Positions 1-10,746 of a stretch of 64,000 bases of DNA are shown here, piece after piece. Within the stretch, counting starts at the first letter, position 1; every line of letters begins with the position of its first letter. A program made the translations under genes and the position numbers. Origin of the DNA: Gari tellinella (lineage: Eukaryota > Mollusca > Bivalvia > Cardiida > Psammobiidae); NCBI GenBank assembly GCA_922989275.2, contig OV277869.1:22826189-22890188 (forward strand), written 5' to 3'. The notes beneath the pieces were generated by a model. It had not been told where the DNA came from. It did no database searches and saw only the letters and a program-made list of their open reading frames with translations.

Positions 1-538
1 CTCATGATACACCCTTAAGTCATTTTGGATAACAGGCTTGAAATTGTTTAAAGACTTTTCTTCAGTCCTTTGAAAGAGTCCCCCCCCACCATCATTGAAT
101 TTGAGGTGTCAATGTAACTGTCAAAACATGTTCAGCACGTGCAGCCGGTGGGTGTACCAATCTCAGTTTACCTGGTGAGAACCAGATTATACTCACGCTC
201 TAGTGCTTTTCAATGGTTATTTCTAACCAAACTATCAAATATAAAGATAGAGTCTCACAAGAGAGGCTTCATCGGTTCTTTGCTAGCGACATGGCCATAA
301 GATCCATGATTTTTGCAAGGAAATTGTCTGGCAAGGTGTTATGATCGAAAGGTCATCTAGGGATGTCTTTAAAGGGCATTTTCTGAGGTTTATGGGTGGC
401 CCAAAGAAAAAAAATCAAGGGACAGAAAATGAAACTACTCCCGAACGTTATGCACCAGAGACATCAAACATCAATTTCATCGTACCAGATTTACTGATTG
501 TATTTTCCAAGACATGCTAGTCCGACTCTATCACCATT
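1..538. repeat. Dispersed repeat fragment left of the LTR element
   Basis: No coding exon is visible. Parts of 100-300 recur in the same orientation at about 20500-20700 (text around 'ttcaatggttatttctaacc') and more weakly at about 30276-30420, so this is dispersed repeat DNA. A run of eight C lies near position 80. The LTR retrotransposon starts at 543, directly after the 4-bp target copy at 539-542. Confidence 0.45.
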
Positions 539-542
539 GAGC
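539..542. repeat. Target-site duplication (left), GAGC
   Basis: GAGC directly precedes the left LTR and recurs at 13572-13575 directly after the right LTR. A 4-bp duplication is normal for LTR retrotransposon integration. Confidence 0.75.
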
Positions 543-907
543 TGTGGTGATATGGCCTACTAGTGACAACTCAACTCCAGTACTTCAAGTTAGATACTTT
601 AATACATGGCATCACGCCACAATGCGTACCGAGCCTGCCTGGTCTGGTTCTCTAGTCTACTGGACTCCCCATAATGACCATCATCTTAGTTTTTCCAACT
701 TATTTATAATACTCTGTCTTAATTGTCCTAGCACGCATCACCCATCAAATTGACAGTTTGACCTCAATTTGAACGGTAGTGCGTGTCCCATGGACAGTGA
801 TTAATTTACTTGCACCAACCAGGCATCTTGGTCACACAACCGTATATATTTATAATACACAATTACAATTTCATGCGTGTCAAATGATATTTATATTTAT
901 CAATACA
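543..907 (-). repeat. 3' LTR (365 bp)
   Basis: It matches 13207-13571 across 365 bp with few substitutions (for example ctgtctt/ctatctt and ctagcac/ctaacac). Both ends are fixed by divergence of the flanking sequence. On plus it runs TGTGGTGATATGG to ACA. The 69-residue open frame inside is a shadow and is repeated in each LTR. Confidence 0.85.
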
Positions 908-920
908 CCTTCCCTCCTCA
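908..920 (-). other. Polypurine tract of the LTR element
   Basis: Plus reads ccttccctcctca, so minus is a purine run (TGAGGAGGGAAGG) ending exactly at the LTR start. This is the position expected for the plus-strand primer of reverse transcription. Confidence 0.75.
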
Positions 921-1150
921 CAATATAATGATTGAAATTTATTATATTATAACAGCACCTGGTACGGCAATATAGAAAAATTCCAAACTATATTACCATA
1001 CAAAAAAAATTACGATAAACTACAATTACGGCAAAATACAACAATTACTATTTCAAATTTACCAAATACTATTTTACCCCTCCCTATCCATTCCAAAACT
1101 GTTAATCTTTAATATTTGTAATTCACTGTTAAAGTCACTAGATAACTTAG

Positions 1151-1330
1151 GTCCAGGTGTAGGTATCGTCCGCTGAATGTCTGCTAATATCCATAGTTAA
1201 GTTTAAGTCCAGTTGTAGGTATCTTCCGCTGAATGTCTGCTAATATCCATAGTTAAGTTTAAGTCCAGTTGTAGGTATCGTCCGCTGAATGTCTGCTAAT
1301 ATCCATAGTTAAGTTTAAGTCCAGTTGTAA
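1151..1330. repeat. 56-bp minisatellite, three copies
   Basis: The motif gtccagttgtaggtatc starts at 1151, 1207 and 1263, with a partial fourth at 1319, giving an exact 56-bp period. It lies just inside the 3' end of the LTR element. A 74-codon minus-strand frame (1259-1483) crosses it but matches nothing I recognise. Confidence 0.8.
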
Positions 1331-2159
1331 ATCTGATATCTTGTTCCGAAAGTTTTCTCCAACTTCCAAAAATACAGTTGAACCAGCCGATAGTCTCCGT
1401 AAGACGGGTCTGATAGAGTTGTCCACTCCTTTGCGTTGATTGCATATTGTCAGACATTTACTTAGTCTCCGGTATATACACACCTGTGTACATATTAATA
1501 CATCACTAGTTGCACTCTAATGGAATCTCACAGTTAGTCCCCAACTCAATTACAATGAGTACCATAGCCAGAGAGATTATTTCTCCGCTAAATTCCTTCC
1601 ATTTTCCATGTGGTGTCAAGGATAATCAGCCTTTGAATGTCTTATTCAAACACGCCATGTTGCTGGCCACCATCTCGAGGACTGTGTAAACCCACTTTGT
1701 GCATTCCAAACAGATCAATAATAATACAACCTATTCCTAGTAATTACTCTCATTATTAACAAAGATACTCTCATTATTAATAAAGATACTTTCTGTCTTG
1801 AAATATTTGCTATACCACCGAGAACTTCCTATTGTTTCCACAAATTTTAACTAATATTCAGTATAGTTACATGTAACTACACTACTATAGAACAATGACT
1901 TTTTTATTGTTAATTAGCATGGCAATGTTTGTTTGTCACGGTTAATTGGTTAAGCACGTACATGAGTTATTTAAGTGTTTTTATCCTATGTTGACAGTTG
2001 ATTAATGTAGTGTTGTGTATTTGGTACACATTTTACCTGTACTGCCTGTCACTTTTTATGACATATCCCATGTCGTTTCATATACCCCCAGCCAACTTGT
2101 CGAATGTCAGCTATATTGCTTTACATAATTATATGCCATTTCCAGTCCACTACGGAAGT

Positions 2160-2310
2160 CTATTTGACAGGTGCCCTTGCTTTAACCATGGAGGAAGTAT
2201 ACCCTGGAGAAGTATCCGGCCGGCCGGCTCGCGATTTATCTTGTCGTCCAAAATCGGTCAATCAGCGGCGCTCACTGGCCGCTAGAAAACAACGTTTTTC
2301 CGAAAGTTAG
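2160..2310 (+). other. Segment with an inverted relative at 8256-8355 and 11160-11259; short frame MEEVYPGE
   Basis: A GC-rich patch holds an ATG at 2189 and a 40-codon frame beginning MEEVYPGEVS and ending with a stop at 2310. The reverse complement of about 8256-8355 shares the ATG, the next eight codons and a second block (ttggacgacaa). The element interior therefore holds two opposite-facing relatives of one sequence. It could be a captured exon or a leader; function is unknown. Confidence 0.5.
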
Positions 2311-2842
2311 GTGTTAATAGAAATGCTTTTAATGTCATCTTTTCGTTATAAATTTTAATACAGATGTTTTATTAGACAATAATCTTACGCGTAGTACAAA
2401 ATTTGAGGCGATAGCTTATAAATCGTTAGTTTAGTGAGGTTTTGAAAATGAGAGAAAAACGTATTTTTTCGTTTACCTACGAAGTTTGGTGTTTAATAGA
2501 AATGCTTTTAATGTCATATTTTCATTATAAATTTTAATACAGATGTTTTATTAGACAATGATCTTACGCGTAGTACAAAATTTGAGGCGATAGCTTATAA
2601 ATTGTTAGTATAGTGAGGTTTTGAAAATGAAAGAAAAACGTATTTTTTCGTTTACCTACGAAGTTTGGTGTTAATAGAAATGCTTTTAATGTCATCTTTT
2701 CGTTATAAATTTTAATACAGATGTTTTATTAGACCATGATCTTACGCGTAGTACAAAATTTGAGGCGATAGCTTATAAATTGTTAGTATAGTGAGGTTTT
2801 GAAAATGAGAGAAAAACGTATTTTTTCGTTTACCTACGAAGC
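2311..2842. repeat. Tandem repeat, three units of about 178 bp
   Basis: Units begin gtgttaatagaaatgc at 2311, 2489 (one extra t) and 2668, and end with acctacgaag. The units are nearly identical, so the duplication is recent. This is interior sequence of the LTR element. Confidence 0.85.
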
Positions 2843-2849
2843 TTGTGTG

Positions 2850-3003
2850 TGTCTATATTTCTCTGCCACTGTCTGTTTGCCTCTTGTCTGTCTCTCTGTC
2901 TGTCTGTTTTTCTCTTATCTCTGTCTGTCAGTCTCTCGCTTCTTCTATTCTGTCTCCATCTTTCTGTATGAATGTCTGTCTGTCTGTCTGTCTCTCTCTC
3001 TGA
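2850..3003. repeat. TCTG/TC-rich microsatellite
   Basis: Imperfect tctg and tctc runs. Short open frames on both strands here are low-complexity shadows. Confidence 0.7.
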
Positions 3004-3731
3004 TGATCCTCATGCGGAGAAAAGATAAAATGTGTCATAAAGAGCTTAATTTGAAAAAGGGGTAAACTATATTTCAAGAGACATACTCTATGAATCCGAC
3101 ATTTTTGCAGCCTGGTCTGGATTACAACTGTTTGCAATTGCAATAGTCATCATGTTACTGGTATTCAGTAATGAGAGGGTTAATCCAGTCATCAACCAAA
3201 CCAGGTGCATTGATGTTTTGTTTTTTTTTCTTTTCTTTTTTTCAATTCAATTCTATTATCTTTATTTTTTGTGATTTGTATAATATATAAAAATCATGCG
3301 GTTACAGAAGTCAAAAACACATGTTCAAGTTACACGCACGGGTAGCATTGATCTTTTTTATTAAAGAGGAAACCCCCTGGTGTCCAGTTCCCTAACAAGC
3401 ACTTCATAGATAATCGGCATGTTCAAGAAGCATGGACTTCATGCTGGGAGAGTTTTATGACGCTTATAAATGGCCTGCTAATTGTGTACAGTTACGTAAT
3501 GTGTCACATTCCTTTGTGATGTGTAATATGGTAGACATGTAGTTTACAGATGAATAGCCCTAGTTCATTATTTAACCACAATTTCTTGATGATTTTATTC
3601 TTAAATAAACGTCTATTACCTTTGTAGGTCATCATTACTTTTTTCGCTTCAAGAAAACCCCTGGTATTTTTACAACCGAAAGATAAGTGTCACGGCTTTA
3701 TATCAAGACCTTTTTTTAATATATATATATA

Positions 3732-5246
3732 CAGGGCACGACAAATCCTGTGCCCGGAGCCCGGCGGGCAACCAAATGTTCAGCTTGGGCAACCATATTT
3801 TTCAAACTGCTGCCCGGCGGGCAACCCTTTAATTCCATTTTAAGATGCCCGGATTATTTCACTTTTGGAAAATTTCAATATGTCAGAATAATGCCGTGCG
3901 AGTCATCTACTAGTTGCATTTCGTAACAGTAAGACCTTGTGTTTACTACTGTCAAGCGGTACTGCATCTACATGGACTGAAGTATCAGACTAAAGCCATA
4001 AATATTGAAAGTGTGCAACAAATTTGCCGATTAATTAAGACCCCTGTGGACACTTATCTTTGTCTGTAGGGTAGAACGGTTACAAAGGATTCTTGTGGAT
4101 TAGCGATAACACACACCTAGCAGTTCACGCTTGATCAAACACCATGCTGAGCTTGTCATTTTGTGTAAACAATCTCGTGGATACATTCGGCATACTTCTA
4201 AATTTATCGCAGAAGAATTTTATAGACTGGTACACTTAGTTAACTTTTTGTGAACCAGTCATTAAATTCAGCGATAACACCTGGGGAGCTCCGAATGATA
4301 TGAAAGATGAATATAGGATTTCCTATAAAAATGAAAGTACAATGAAACACTGTTAAATAAGATTAAACATTGTGCTGGCAATAAATATGTTTTACCAGCG
4401 ATTTTCAAGTCTTAATAATAACTTTCAAAGGTAGGTGCAGTAATTATGGACTTTAACATAGTTTTGTTCGCAAATGAAATGTTGGACTTGGGTTGTCTTC
4501 CTCGAAGTTTGTAAAGTAAAAAACTTGTTTGGTGAATTTTCGGAAAGCAAATAATAATGATAAAAAAACGGATCCGATCACTCGAGAGTGTAATAATATG
4601 GGCAGAAAAACGTGAACTTTTATTTTGTTTTTTAAGTGTAGTTTCTTCAGTCAAACTGAAAGTCACTTCCAGAAAATGTGGATATGAATAAACCATGAGC
4701 CCCTGCCCCCGTGCGGGATGTAAGAACGCAGAAAACTTACATCTTAGTTCTCCTATGATATCCCCTGATACTGTCAATTAATAAATTTGAAGGGTGAGAC
4801 TGAGATAGATTTTTAAAATTACAATGCTACTGCTACAGCTGTTGAAAGAAAAGGTGTGAGAGATATATAGAGATGTTAAGAAATAGTAACTAAATTTCAA
4901 ATTTAAGAATGAAAAAACATGAATAATATAAACCAAAAAAAATGTGACAGCCTATCAGTATCAGGATATGATGATCTGTATTATCTATGTCTATGTATTA
5001 TCCAATGCTAATAATTTCACCTGCCTGATGAGATCCAGGGAGAGGTGTTGCATATTTCCTTTTGAGTATTCTAAAAGCTGTGAATTAAGGGTTTTAATTA
5101 AAAAGGTTAATCTGGTACATCTATGAAGGGTTTGAATTAAACGGGTTAATTTGGGACATCTTTTGTGTGATAAATTCAGGGCAACCAGAAAATAATTTTG
5201 GTTGCCCTGTGGGCAACCAGCTTTTCATGAAATTTGTCGTGCCCTG
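3732..5246. mobile_element. hAT-like DNA transposon, 1.5 kb, non-autonomous
   Basis: The terminal inverted repeats are CAGGGCACGACAAAT at 3732 and its exact complement ending at 5246. Subterminal GGGCAACC blocks repeat in both orientations just inside the ends (3765-3830 and 5178-5225). It is inserted in an alternating TA tract, so the target duplication length cannot be read. A CAGGG terminus is typical of hAT elements. The longest interior frame (4412-4777, minus, 121 codons) is not recognisable as a transposase. It is nested in the LTR element. Positions 3848-4086 recur at 10501-10740. Confidence 0.7.
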
Positions 5247-5449
5247 ATATATATATGATTTTTCATAACGTCTTTTTCCGATATTTATTTCCAGCATCGA
5301 GTTCCTTCTTCATTTATATATCTGTTTACCGATGCTTGGGGCGTTATATGCACAATGGCCACCCGATTTGGTAACTAAGAAGCCATCTTGGGGACTATTA
5401 ACAACGGCGTTGCGTATATAGCGTCATTAACGTCATGAGAAGTCAGCTG

Positions 5450-5522
5450 GCCGCTGTGGTGTAGTGGTTAGTATGCTGGACCGGCAATCCAGAGACCCGT
5501 GGTTCGATTCCCGGCCGCGGCG
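5450..5522 (+). tRNA. tRNA-like gene, copy 1 (anticodon position GGC)
   Basis: It folds as a cloverleaf: a 7-bp acceptor with one mismatch (GCCGCTG/CCGCGGC), a D arm GTGT/GCAT, an anticodon stem CTGGA/TCCAG with loop CCGGCAA, and a T arm with loop TTCGATT. The A box (TGGTGTAGTGG) and B box (GGTTCGATTCC) fit Pol III consensus, and a T5 terminator follows at 5528-5532. Oddities: C instead of U at position 33, a bulged T in the T stem (CCGTGG against CCCGG), and anticodon GGC, which would be Ala although the body is not a usual eukaryotic tRNA-Ala. This copy has GTATG where the others have GCATG. It is probably a transcribable tRNA-like or pseudo-tRNA rather than a proven decoder. Confidence 0.65.
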
Positions 5523-5718
5523 GCTGATTTTTCATAACGTCTTTTTCCGATATTTATTTCCAGCATCGAGTTCCTTCTTCATTTATATATCTGTTTACCG
5601 ATGCTTGGGGCGTTATATGCACAATGGCCACCCGATTTGGTAACTAAGAAGCCATCTTGGGGACTATTAACAACGGCGTTGCGTATATAGCGTCATTAAC
5701 GTCATGAGAAGTCAGCTG

Positions 5719-5791
5719 GCCGCTGTGGTGTAGTGGTTAGCATGCTGGACCGGCAATCCAGAGACCCGTGGTTCGATTCCCGGCCGCGGCG
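5719..5791 (+). tRNA. tRNA-like gene, copy 2
   Basis: It has the array consensus, with intact A and B boxes and a T5 run downstream. The same atypical C33 and T-stem bulge are present as in copy 1. Confidence 0.65.
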
Positions 5792-5987
5792 GCTGATTTT
5801 TCATAACGTCTTTTTCCGATATTTATTTCCAGCATCGAGTTCCTTCTTCATTTATATATCTGTTTACCGATGCTTGGGGCGTTATATGCACAATGGCCAC
5901 CCGATTTGGTAACTAAGAAGCCATCTTGGGGACTATTAACAACGGCGTTGCGTATATAGCGTCATTAACGTCATGAGAAGTCAGCTG

Positions 5988-6060
5988 GCCGCTGTGGTGT
6001 AGTGGTTAGCATGCTGGACCGGCAATCCAGAGACCCGTGGTTCGATTCCCGGCCGCGGCG
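5988..6060 (+). tRNA. tRNA-like gene, copy 3
   Basis: Identical to the consensus copy 2 over the cloverleaf, with the T5 terminator downstream. Confidence 0.65.
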
Positions 6061-6256
6061 GCTGATTTTTCATAACGTCTTTTTCCGATATTTATTTCCA
6101 GCATCGAGTTCCTTCTTCATTTATATATCTGTTTACCGATGCTTGGGGCGTTATATGCACAATGGCCACCCGATTTGGTAACTAAGAAGCCATCTTGGGG
6201 ACTATTAACAACGGCGTTGCGTATATAGCGTCATTAACGTCATGAGAAGTCAGCTG

Positions 6257-6329
6257 GCCGCTGTGGTGTAGTGGTTAGCATGCTGGACCGGCAATCCAGA
6301 GACCCGTGGTTCGATTCCCGGCCGCGGCG
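6257..6329 (+). tRNA. tRNA-like gene, copy 4
   Basis: Consensus cloverleaf. The trailer is variant (cggatttttta), giving a T6 terminator instead of T5. Confidence 0.65.
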
Positions 6330-6525
6330 GCGGATTTTTTATAACGTCTTTTTCCGATATTTATTTCCAGCATCGAGTTCCTTCTTCATTTATATATCTG
6401 TTTACCGATGCTTGGGGCGTTATATGCACAATGGCCACCCGATTTGGTAACTAAGAAGCCATCTTGGGGACTATTAACAACGGCGTTGCGTATATAGCGT
6501 CATTAACGTCATGAGAAGTCAGCTG

Positions 6526-6598
6526 GCCGCTGTGGTGTAGTGGTTAGCATGCTGGACCGGCAATCCAGAGACCCGTGGTTCGATTCCCGGCCGCGGCG
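6526..6598 (+). tRNA. tRNA-like gene, copy 5
   Basis: Consensus cloverleaf and T5 trailer. Confidence 0.65.
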
Positions 6599-6794
6599 GC
6601 TGATTTTTCATAACGTCTTTTTCCGATATTTATTTCCAGCATCGAGTTCCTTCTTCATTTATATATCTGTTTACCGATGCTTGGGGCGTTATATGCACAA
6701 TGGCCACCCGATTTGGTAACTAAGAAGCCATCTTGGGGACTATTAACAGTGGCGTTGCGTATATAGCGTCATTAACGTCATGAGAAGTCAGCTG

Positions 6795-6867
6795 GCTGCT
6801 GTGGTGTAGTGGTTAGCATGCTGGACCGGCAATCCAGAGACCTGTGGTTCGATTCCCGGCCGCGGCG
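6795..6867 (+). tRNA. tRNA-like gene, copy 6 (most diverged)
   Basis: It carries GCTGCTG in place of GCCGCTG in the acceptor and CCTGTGG in place of CCCGTGG before the T loop, weakening both stems. The spacer upstream is also variant (acagtggcg for acaacggcg). The trailer is the T6 variant. The decay suggests that single copies are not under strong constraint. Confidence 0.6.
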
Positions 6868-7063
6868 GCGGATTTTTTATAACGTCTTTTTCCGATATTT
6901 ATTTCCAGCATCGAGTTCCTTCTTCATTTATATATCTGTTTACCGATGCTTGGGGCGTTATATGCACAATGGCCACCCGATTTGGTAACTAAGAAGCCAT
7001 CTTGGGGACTATTAACAACGGCGTTGCGTATATAGCGTCATTAACGTCATGAGAAGTCAGCTG

Positions 7064-7136
7064 GCCGCTGTGGTGTAGTGGTTAGCATGCTGGACCGGCA
7101 ATCCAGAGACCCGTGGTTCGATTCCCGGCCGCGGCG
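7064..7136 (+). tRNA. tRNA-like gene, copy 7
   Basis: Consensus cloverleaf and T5 trailer. Confidence 0.65.
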
Positions 7137-7332
7137 GCTGATTTTTCATAACGTCTTTTTCCGATATTTATTTCCAGCATCGAGTTCCTTCTTCATTTAT
7201 ATATCTGTTTACCGATGCTTGGGGCGTTATATGCACAATGGCCACCCGATTTGGTAACTAAGAAGCCATCTTGGGGACTATTAACAACGGCGTTGCATAT
7301 ATAGCGTCATTAACGTCATGAGAAGTCAGCTG

Positions 7333-7405
7333 GCCGCTGTGGTGTAGTGGTTAGCATGCTGGACCGGCAATCCAGAGACCCGTGGTTCGATTCCCGGCCG
7401 CGGCG
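7333..7405 (+). tRNA. tRNA-like gene, copy 8
   Basis: Consensus cloverleaf. The upstream spacer has gcatata for gcgtata. Confidence 0.65.
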
Positions 7406-7601
7406 GCTGATTTTTCATAACGTCTTTTTCCGATATTTATTTCCAGCATCGAGTTCCTTCTTCATTTATATATCTGTTTACCGATGCTTGGGGCGTTATA
7501 TGCACAATGGCCACCCGATTTGGTAACTAAGAAGCCATCTTGGGGACTATTAACAACGGCGTTGCGTATATAGCGTCATTAACGTCATGAGAAGTCAGCT
7601 G

Positions 7602-7674
7602 GCCGCTGTGGTGTAGTGGTTAGCATGCTGGACCGGCAATCCAGAGACCCGTGGTTCGATTCCCGGCCGCGGCG
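7602..7674 (+). tRNA. tRNA-like gene, copy 9 (last)
   Basis: Consensus cloverleaf. The repeat unit breaks off about 28 bp downstream, where sequence passes into a TA tract of about 26 bp (7703-7727). Confidence 0.65.
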
Positions 7675-7730
7675 GCTGATTTTTCATAACGTCTTTTTCC
7701 GATATATATATATATATATATATATATCGG

Positions 7731-8170
7731 ACGAAAATTATGGATTAAATTCAAGTTTTTGAAACGGGACGTTGTATTTATTTCGCGATCGCCTGCTCTC
7801 GTTTATCGACTATTTCATTTGGCAATCGCTCTTTAACTCGCCATAAAATTTGTTGATTTCAAAAATAAACACTGGCATTTTCTACAACTGAAAGAAAAAT
7901 ATCTTAGCTGTCCTTTAAGACCATTGTTATGGAAATCGGCCTAAAATTGAGGATTTTATGAAAGGTTTTGTAACAGGGCGTGATATATTTTTGCGCGAGC
8001 GCTTGCTCCCTTTTATCGGCAAATTCATTTGGTAACCGCTCTTTAACTCGCCATAAAAATGATCAATGTAAAAATTAGATTATGTTATTTTCACAAGTGA
8101 AAGATAAATATCTTAGCCTTCTTTTAAGATCATTATAATGAAAATCGGGTAAAAATTAAGGATTTTATGT
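7731..8170. repeat. Diverged 210-bp internal repeat of the LTR element
   Basis: The string cgctctttaactcgccataaaa occurs near 7827 and again at 8037, with similar surroundings (gaaagaaaaatatcttag / gaaagataaatatcttag). A third relative lies at about 3640-3720, left of the hAT-like element. The hAT-like element and tRNA array therefore interrupt what was one repeat block. Confidence 0.65.
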
Positions 8171-10302
8171 AACTTAAACTAACAGTAGGTAACCATTCAA
8201 CACGATAAAAAACGCGATAGCCCGCTATCGGCGTACCGGTGCAGTTGAATTAAGCGTTATCGCGCTTACAGGTATTGGACGACAACATTTTCGGGAAAAT
8301 GCAGATTTGTGTATATGATTCTTCTCCAGGGTATACTTCCTCCATGCTTTAACTATATTTTGTCTATGAAGTACATAACTTATGCAATTTTTACCTGTAA
8401 CCTACTTACTATAACGTTTTTACCAGTATTTTCGTTTGCGCCCTTTTTATAGATTGCTTGTCATATTTTATTGATTTACTTTATAATCACACTCAATGTT
8501 TAACAGTTACAGAGGAATACACATGAAAAGCCAATGACGACACGCATAAAAGGTCACTTGCCGTATGAGCGAAAGTCTGAATATCAGCCCCCAGGCCCAA
8601 GCAAAGGTTATTTCTCTGCTTTTTCTAAGGCCTATAATATATAAAATGCGTATGTTGCTTTTACTGTTAACCACAGGTTAGCATATCTCCCCACCTACAC
8701 GGTACCTAGTCACTGTTGTGACAGGAAATTGCTAAAAACGAACTTGTTAGTTACTTCTTCTCGAAGCGTCTAGTGTAAATGGTGAACCATAGTATTCGTG
8801 TGTGAAACACCATATTAACTACTTTTTAGTACTGTCCATCCCGGACGTTTGTTACAAACCAGACATAATTACTCCCGGCCATATATGCGTGTAGTCATTA
8901 CCTAACATGGCAAGACCTACTTTAAACTATATTAAATTTCCTATTGCATGTGCCTTACCTCTGCAGAACAGTCAAACTATTGACAGTCTATCAGTATTTG
9001 CTAGATTACCTCAGTTGACAAGTACTTCCTGCATTTATTTATAAGCAATTGCATGTTTCACCTGTCAATTCAATTACAGGTAACCGTGATTATTTGACTT
9101 TTCTCCTTAACCTTTACCGATCTATCTGACAGATTTTCCCTATTTATAGCTGACTGCATTTTGACTCTGAAAATGTTTGCTGTTCTTATTGTGTACATGT
9201 TTCTGACGGCATTCCGTCTCAACCCCTGTTTTAACCCCATTATTTTACCATCTCGGTATTTCATAGATTTCCATATTCATGATCCTACCTTTTTGTACAT
9301 GTATATGTTTTCTTCATCTTAAACAGATTAATGTTCTTAAATCTTATTCTACAGTAACCTACCATATGCAAAATTACTTTAATTTGAGTACAATAAGTCG
9401 AAATTGTCTAACCCGACCTGTTTTTCTCCTTTTCAGTTCTCTTTCTGATCAAACTACAGTTGTGCTGTATGCATGTGTCTTTAGCTTAACTTCTAACAGT
9501 TTGCCAGTTGGCCGCAAAAATGACCGCATTTTTATAATTTTCTGATTTATTTTTCATAGCTTTATTTAGTTAAACAATCACGCTGTAAACTTCTTTTTAT
9601 TATAACGCGTTTCACAATTAATAATTATTCTTTAAAATTTGGTTCTTTTGCTAACTTCATAAACTCTTTCCTGCCGATAACTTGACATTTTTCTAATTAC
9701 ATGTATCTGCCTATTTTTACTAAATAGCCTACCCAAGCTCTGTTATTTAGACCTGTAGCCGCAAAAGGTGATCGTAATTTCATATCTCTCTGATACATTT
9801 TTTATTTCCGCTTTAAACTTCATTCAGCAAAACGCTTCGATAAAATGTCTGCTATAGTTCTACACATTTAAACGCTTTGCTAATCTCCATTTAATTTCTG
9901 TTTTGAGTTTATCTATCTCTCTAACCTTTTGACTGAGTTCAACACAATATGTTCCCGTTGTTTTCGCGTTCATTCTTAAAACTTTTTACTTAAGTATGTA
10001 GATTCGCATAATCGCTAATAATTTCTTTTGTTTGAAAATCTCTTAATTTGAGCTGTTTCCAATTTATTCCAAAACAGTGCCATACTTTCAATTTGCTAAC
10101 CTAGCCTTTTAACAATTTTTACATTCCGGTGAAAACTAATATGCTCTCTGTAATACTGCAAGCATTTGAAGACTTAAACATTTTGCAACAATTTTGAAAT
10201 ATTCTGATCTGTCATTTCTAAACACAAAGAGTTTCAACAGTACTCACGTTTTCCTCTGGCCTTGTGATCGTATAATCCTGGTCACGGCACCAAATTCGTA
10301 GG
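7843..10302. repeat. LTR-element interior, copy A (2.46 kb)
   Basis: It is repeated at 10747-13206 with a constant offset of 2904 bp and almost no differences (for example gattatg/gaatatg near 8083). It contains no credible gene; the frames at 9070-9264 and 9279-9545 are repeated unchanged in copy B and resemble no known protein. Confidence 0.9.
10275..10292 (-). other. Primer-binding site, tRNA-His type (copy A)
   Basis: Plus reads ATCCTGGTCACGGCACCA, which is the 3' end of cytosolic tRNA-His plus CCA as I know it. On minus it lies 10 nt inside the LTR, where minus-strand cDNA priming would start. Confidence 0.75.
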
Positions 10303-10503
10303 TGTGGTGATATGGCCTACTAGTGACAACTCAACTCCAGTACTTCAAGTTAGATACTTTAATACATGGCATCACGCCACAATGCGTACCGAGCCTGCCT
10401 GGTCTGGTTCTCTAGTCTACTGGACTCCCCATAATGACCATCATCTTAGTTTTTCCAACTTATTTATAATACTCTATCTTAATTGTCCTAACACGCATCA
10501 CCC
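10303..10503 (-). repeat. Truncated middle LTR
   Basis: It matches 543-743 and 13207-13407, then stops at CCC and jumps to sequence from inside the hAT-like element. It is the shared LTR of a tandem element pair, cut after 201 of 365 bp. Confidence 0.85.
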
Positions 10504-10740
10504 GGATTATTTCACTTTTGGAAAATTTCAATATGTCAGAATAATGCCGTGCGAGTCATCTACTAGTTGCATTTCGTAACAGTAAGACCTTGTGTTTACT
10601 ACTGTCAAGCGGTACTGCATCTACATGGACTGAAGTATCAGACTAAAGCCATAAATATTGAAAGTGTGCAACAAATTTGCCGATTAATTAAGACCCCATG
10701 TGGACACTTATCTTTGTCTGTAGGGTAGAACGGTTACAAA
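10501..10740. repeat. hAT-like interior fragment in the second element copy
   Basis: It matches 3848-4086 with one single-base length difference (cccctgtgg/ccccatgtgg). The left join lies in a CCC shared by both parents. On the right, six bases (acggtt, 10741-10746) precede the jump to interior position 7843. It marks two deletions in a once-complete second element copy. Confidence 0.85.
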
Positions 10741-10746
10741 ACGGTT

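Larger units (their letters stand above)
5257..7703 (+). repeat. Tandem array: nine 269-bp units, each with one tRNA-like gene
   Basis: The unit starts gatttttcataacgtc, and tRNA-like starts fall exactly 269 bp apart (5450, 5719, 5988 ... 7602). Units differ at only a few bases, so the array is young or homogenised. Two junctions (after the fourth and sixth genes) share the variant cggattttttataac in place of ctgatttttcataac, hinting at a higher-order duplication. The array is bounded on both sides by alternating TA tracts and sits inside the LTR element next to the hAT-like element. Confidence 0.9.

Noticed and set aside
1259..1483. C-terminal end of a pol protein near the 3' LTR
   Set aside because: The 74-codon frame overlaps a 56-bp minisatellite and shows no reverse transcriptase, RNase H or integrase motif.
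4412..4777. 121-codon minus frame as a hAT transposase fragment
   Set aside because: No BED finger, catalytic or hATC-like motif is visible. It is probably a chance frame.
5450..7674. Nine functional tRNA-Ala(GGC) genes
   Set aside because: C33, the bulged T stem, the acceptor mismatch and the rarity of GGC anticodons for Ala in eukaryotes make decoding doubtful. Kept as tRNA-like genes only.
9070..9545. gag-like or other proteins in the frames at 9070-9264 (minus) and 9279-9545 (plus), repeated at 11974-12449
   Set aside because: They are short, have no recognisable motif, and are duplicated only because the whole segment is. There is no sign of coding constraint.
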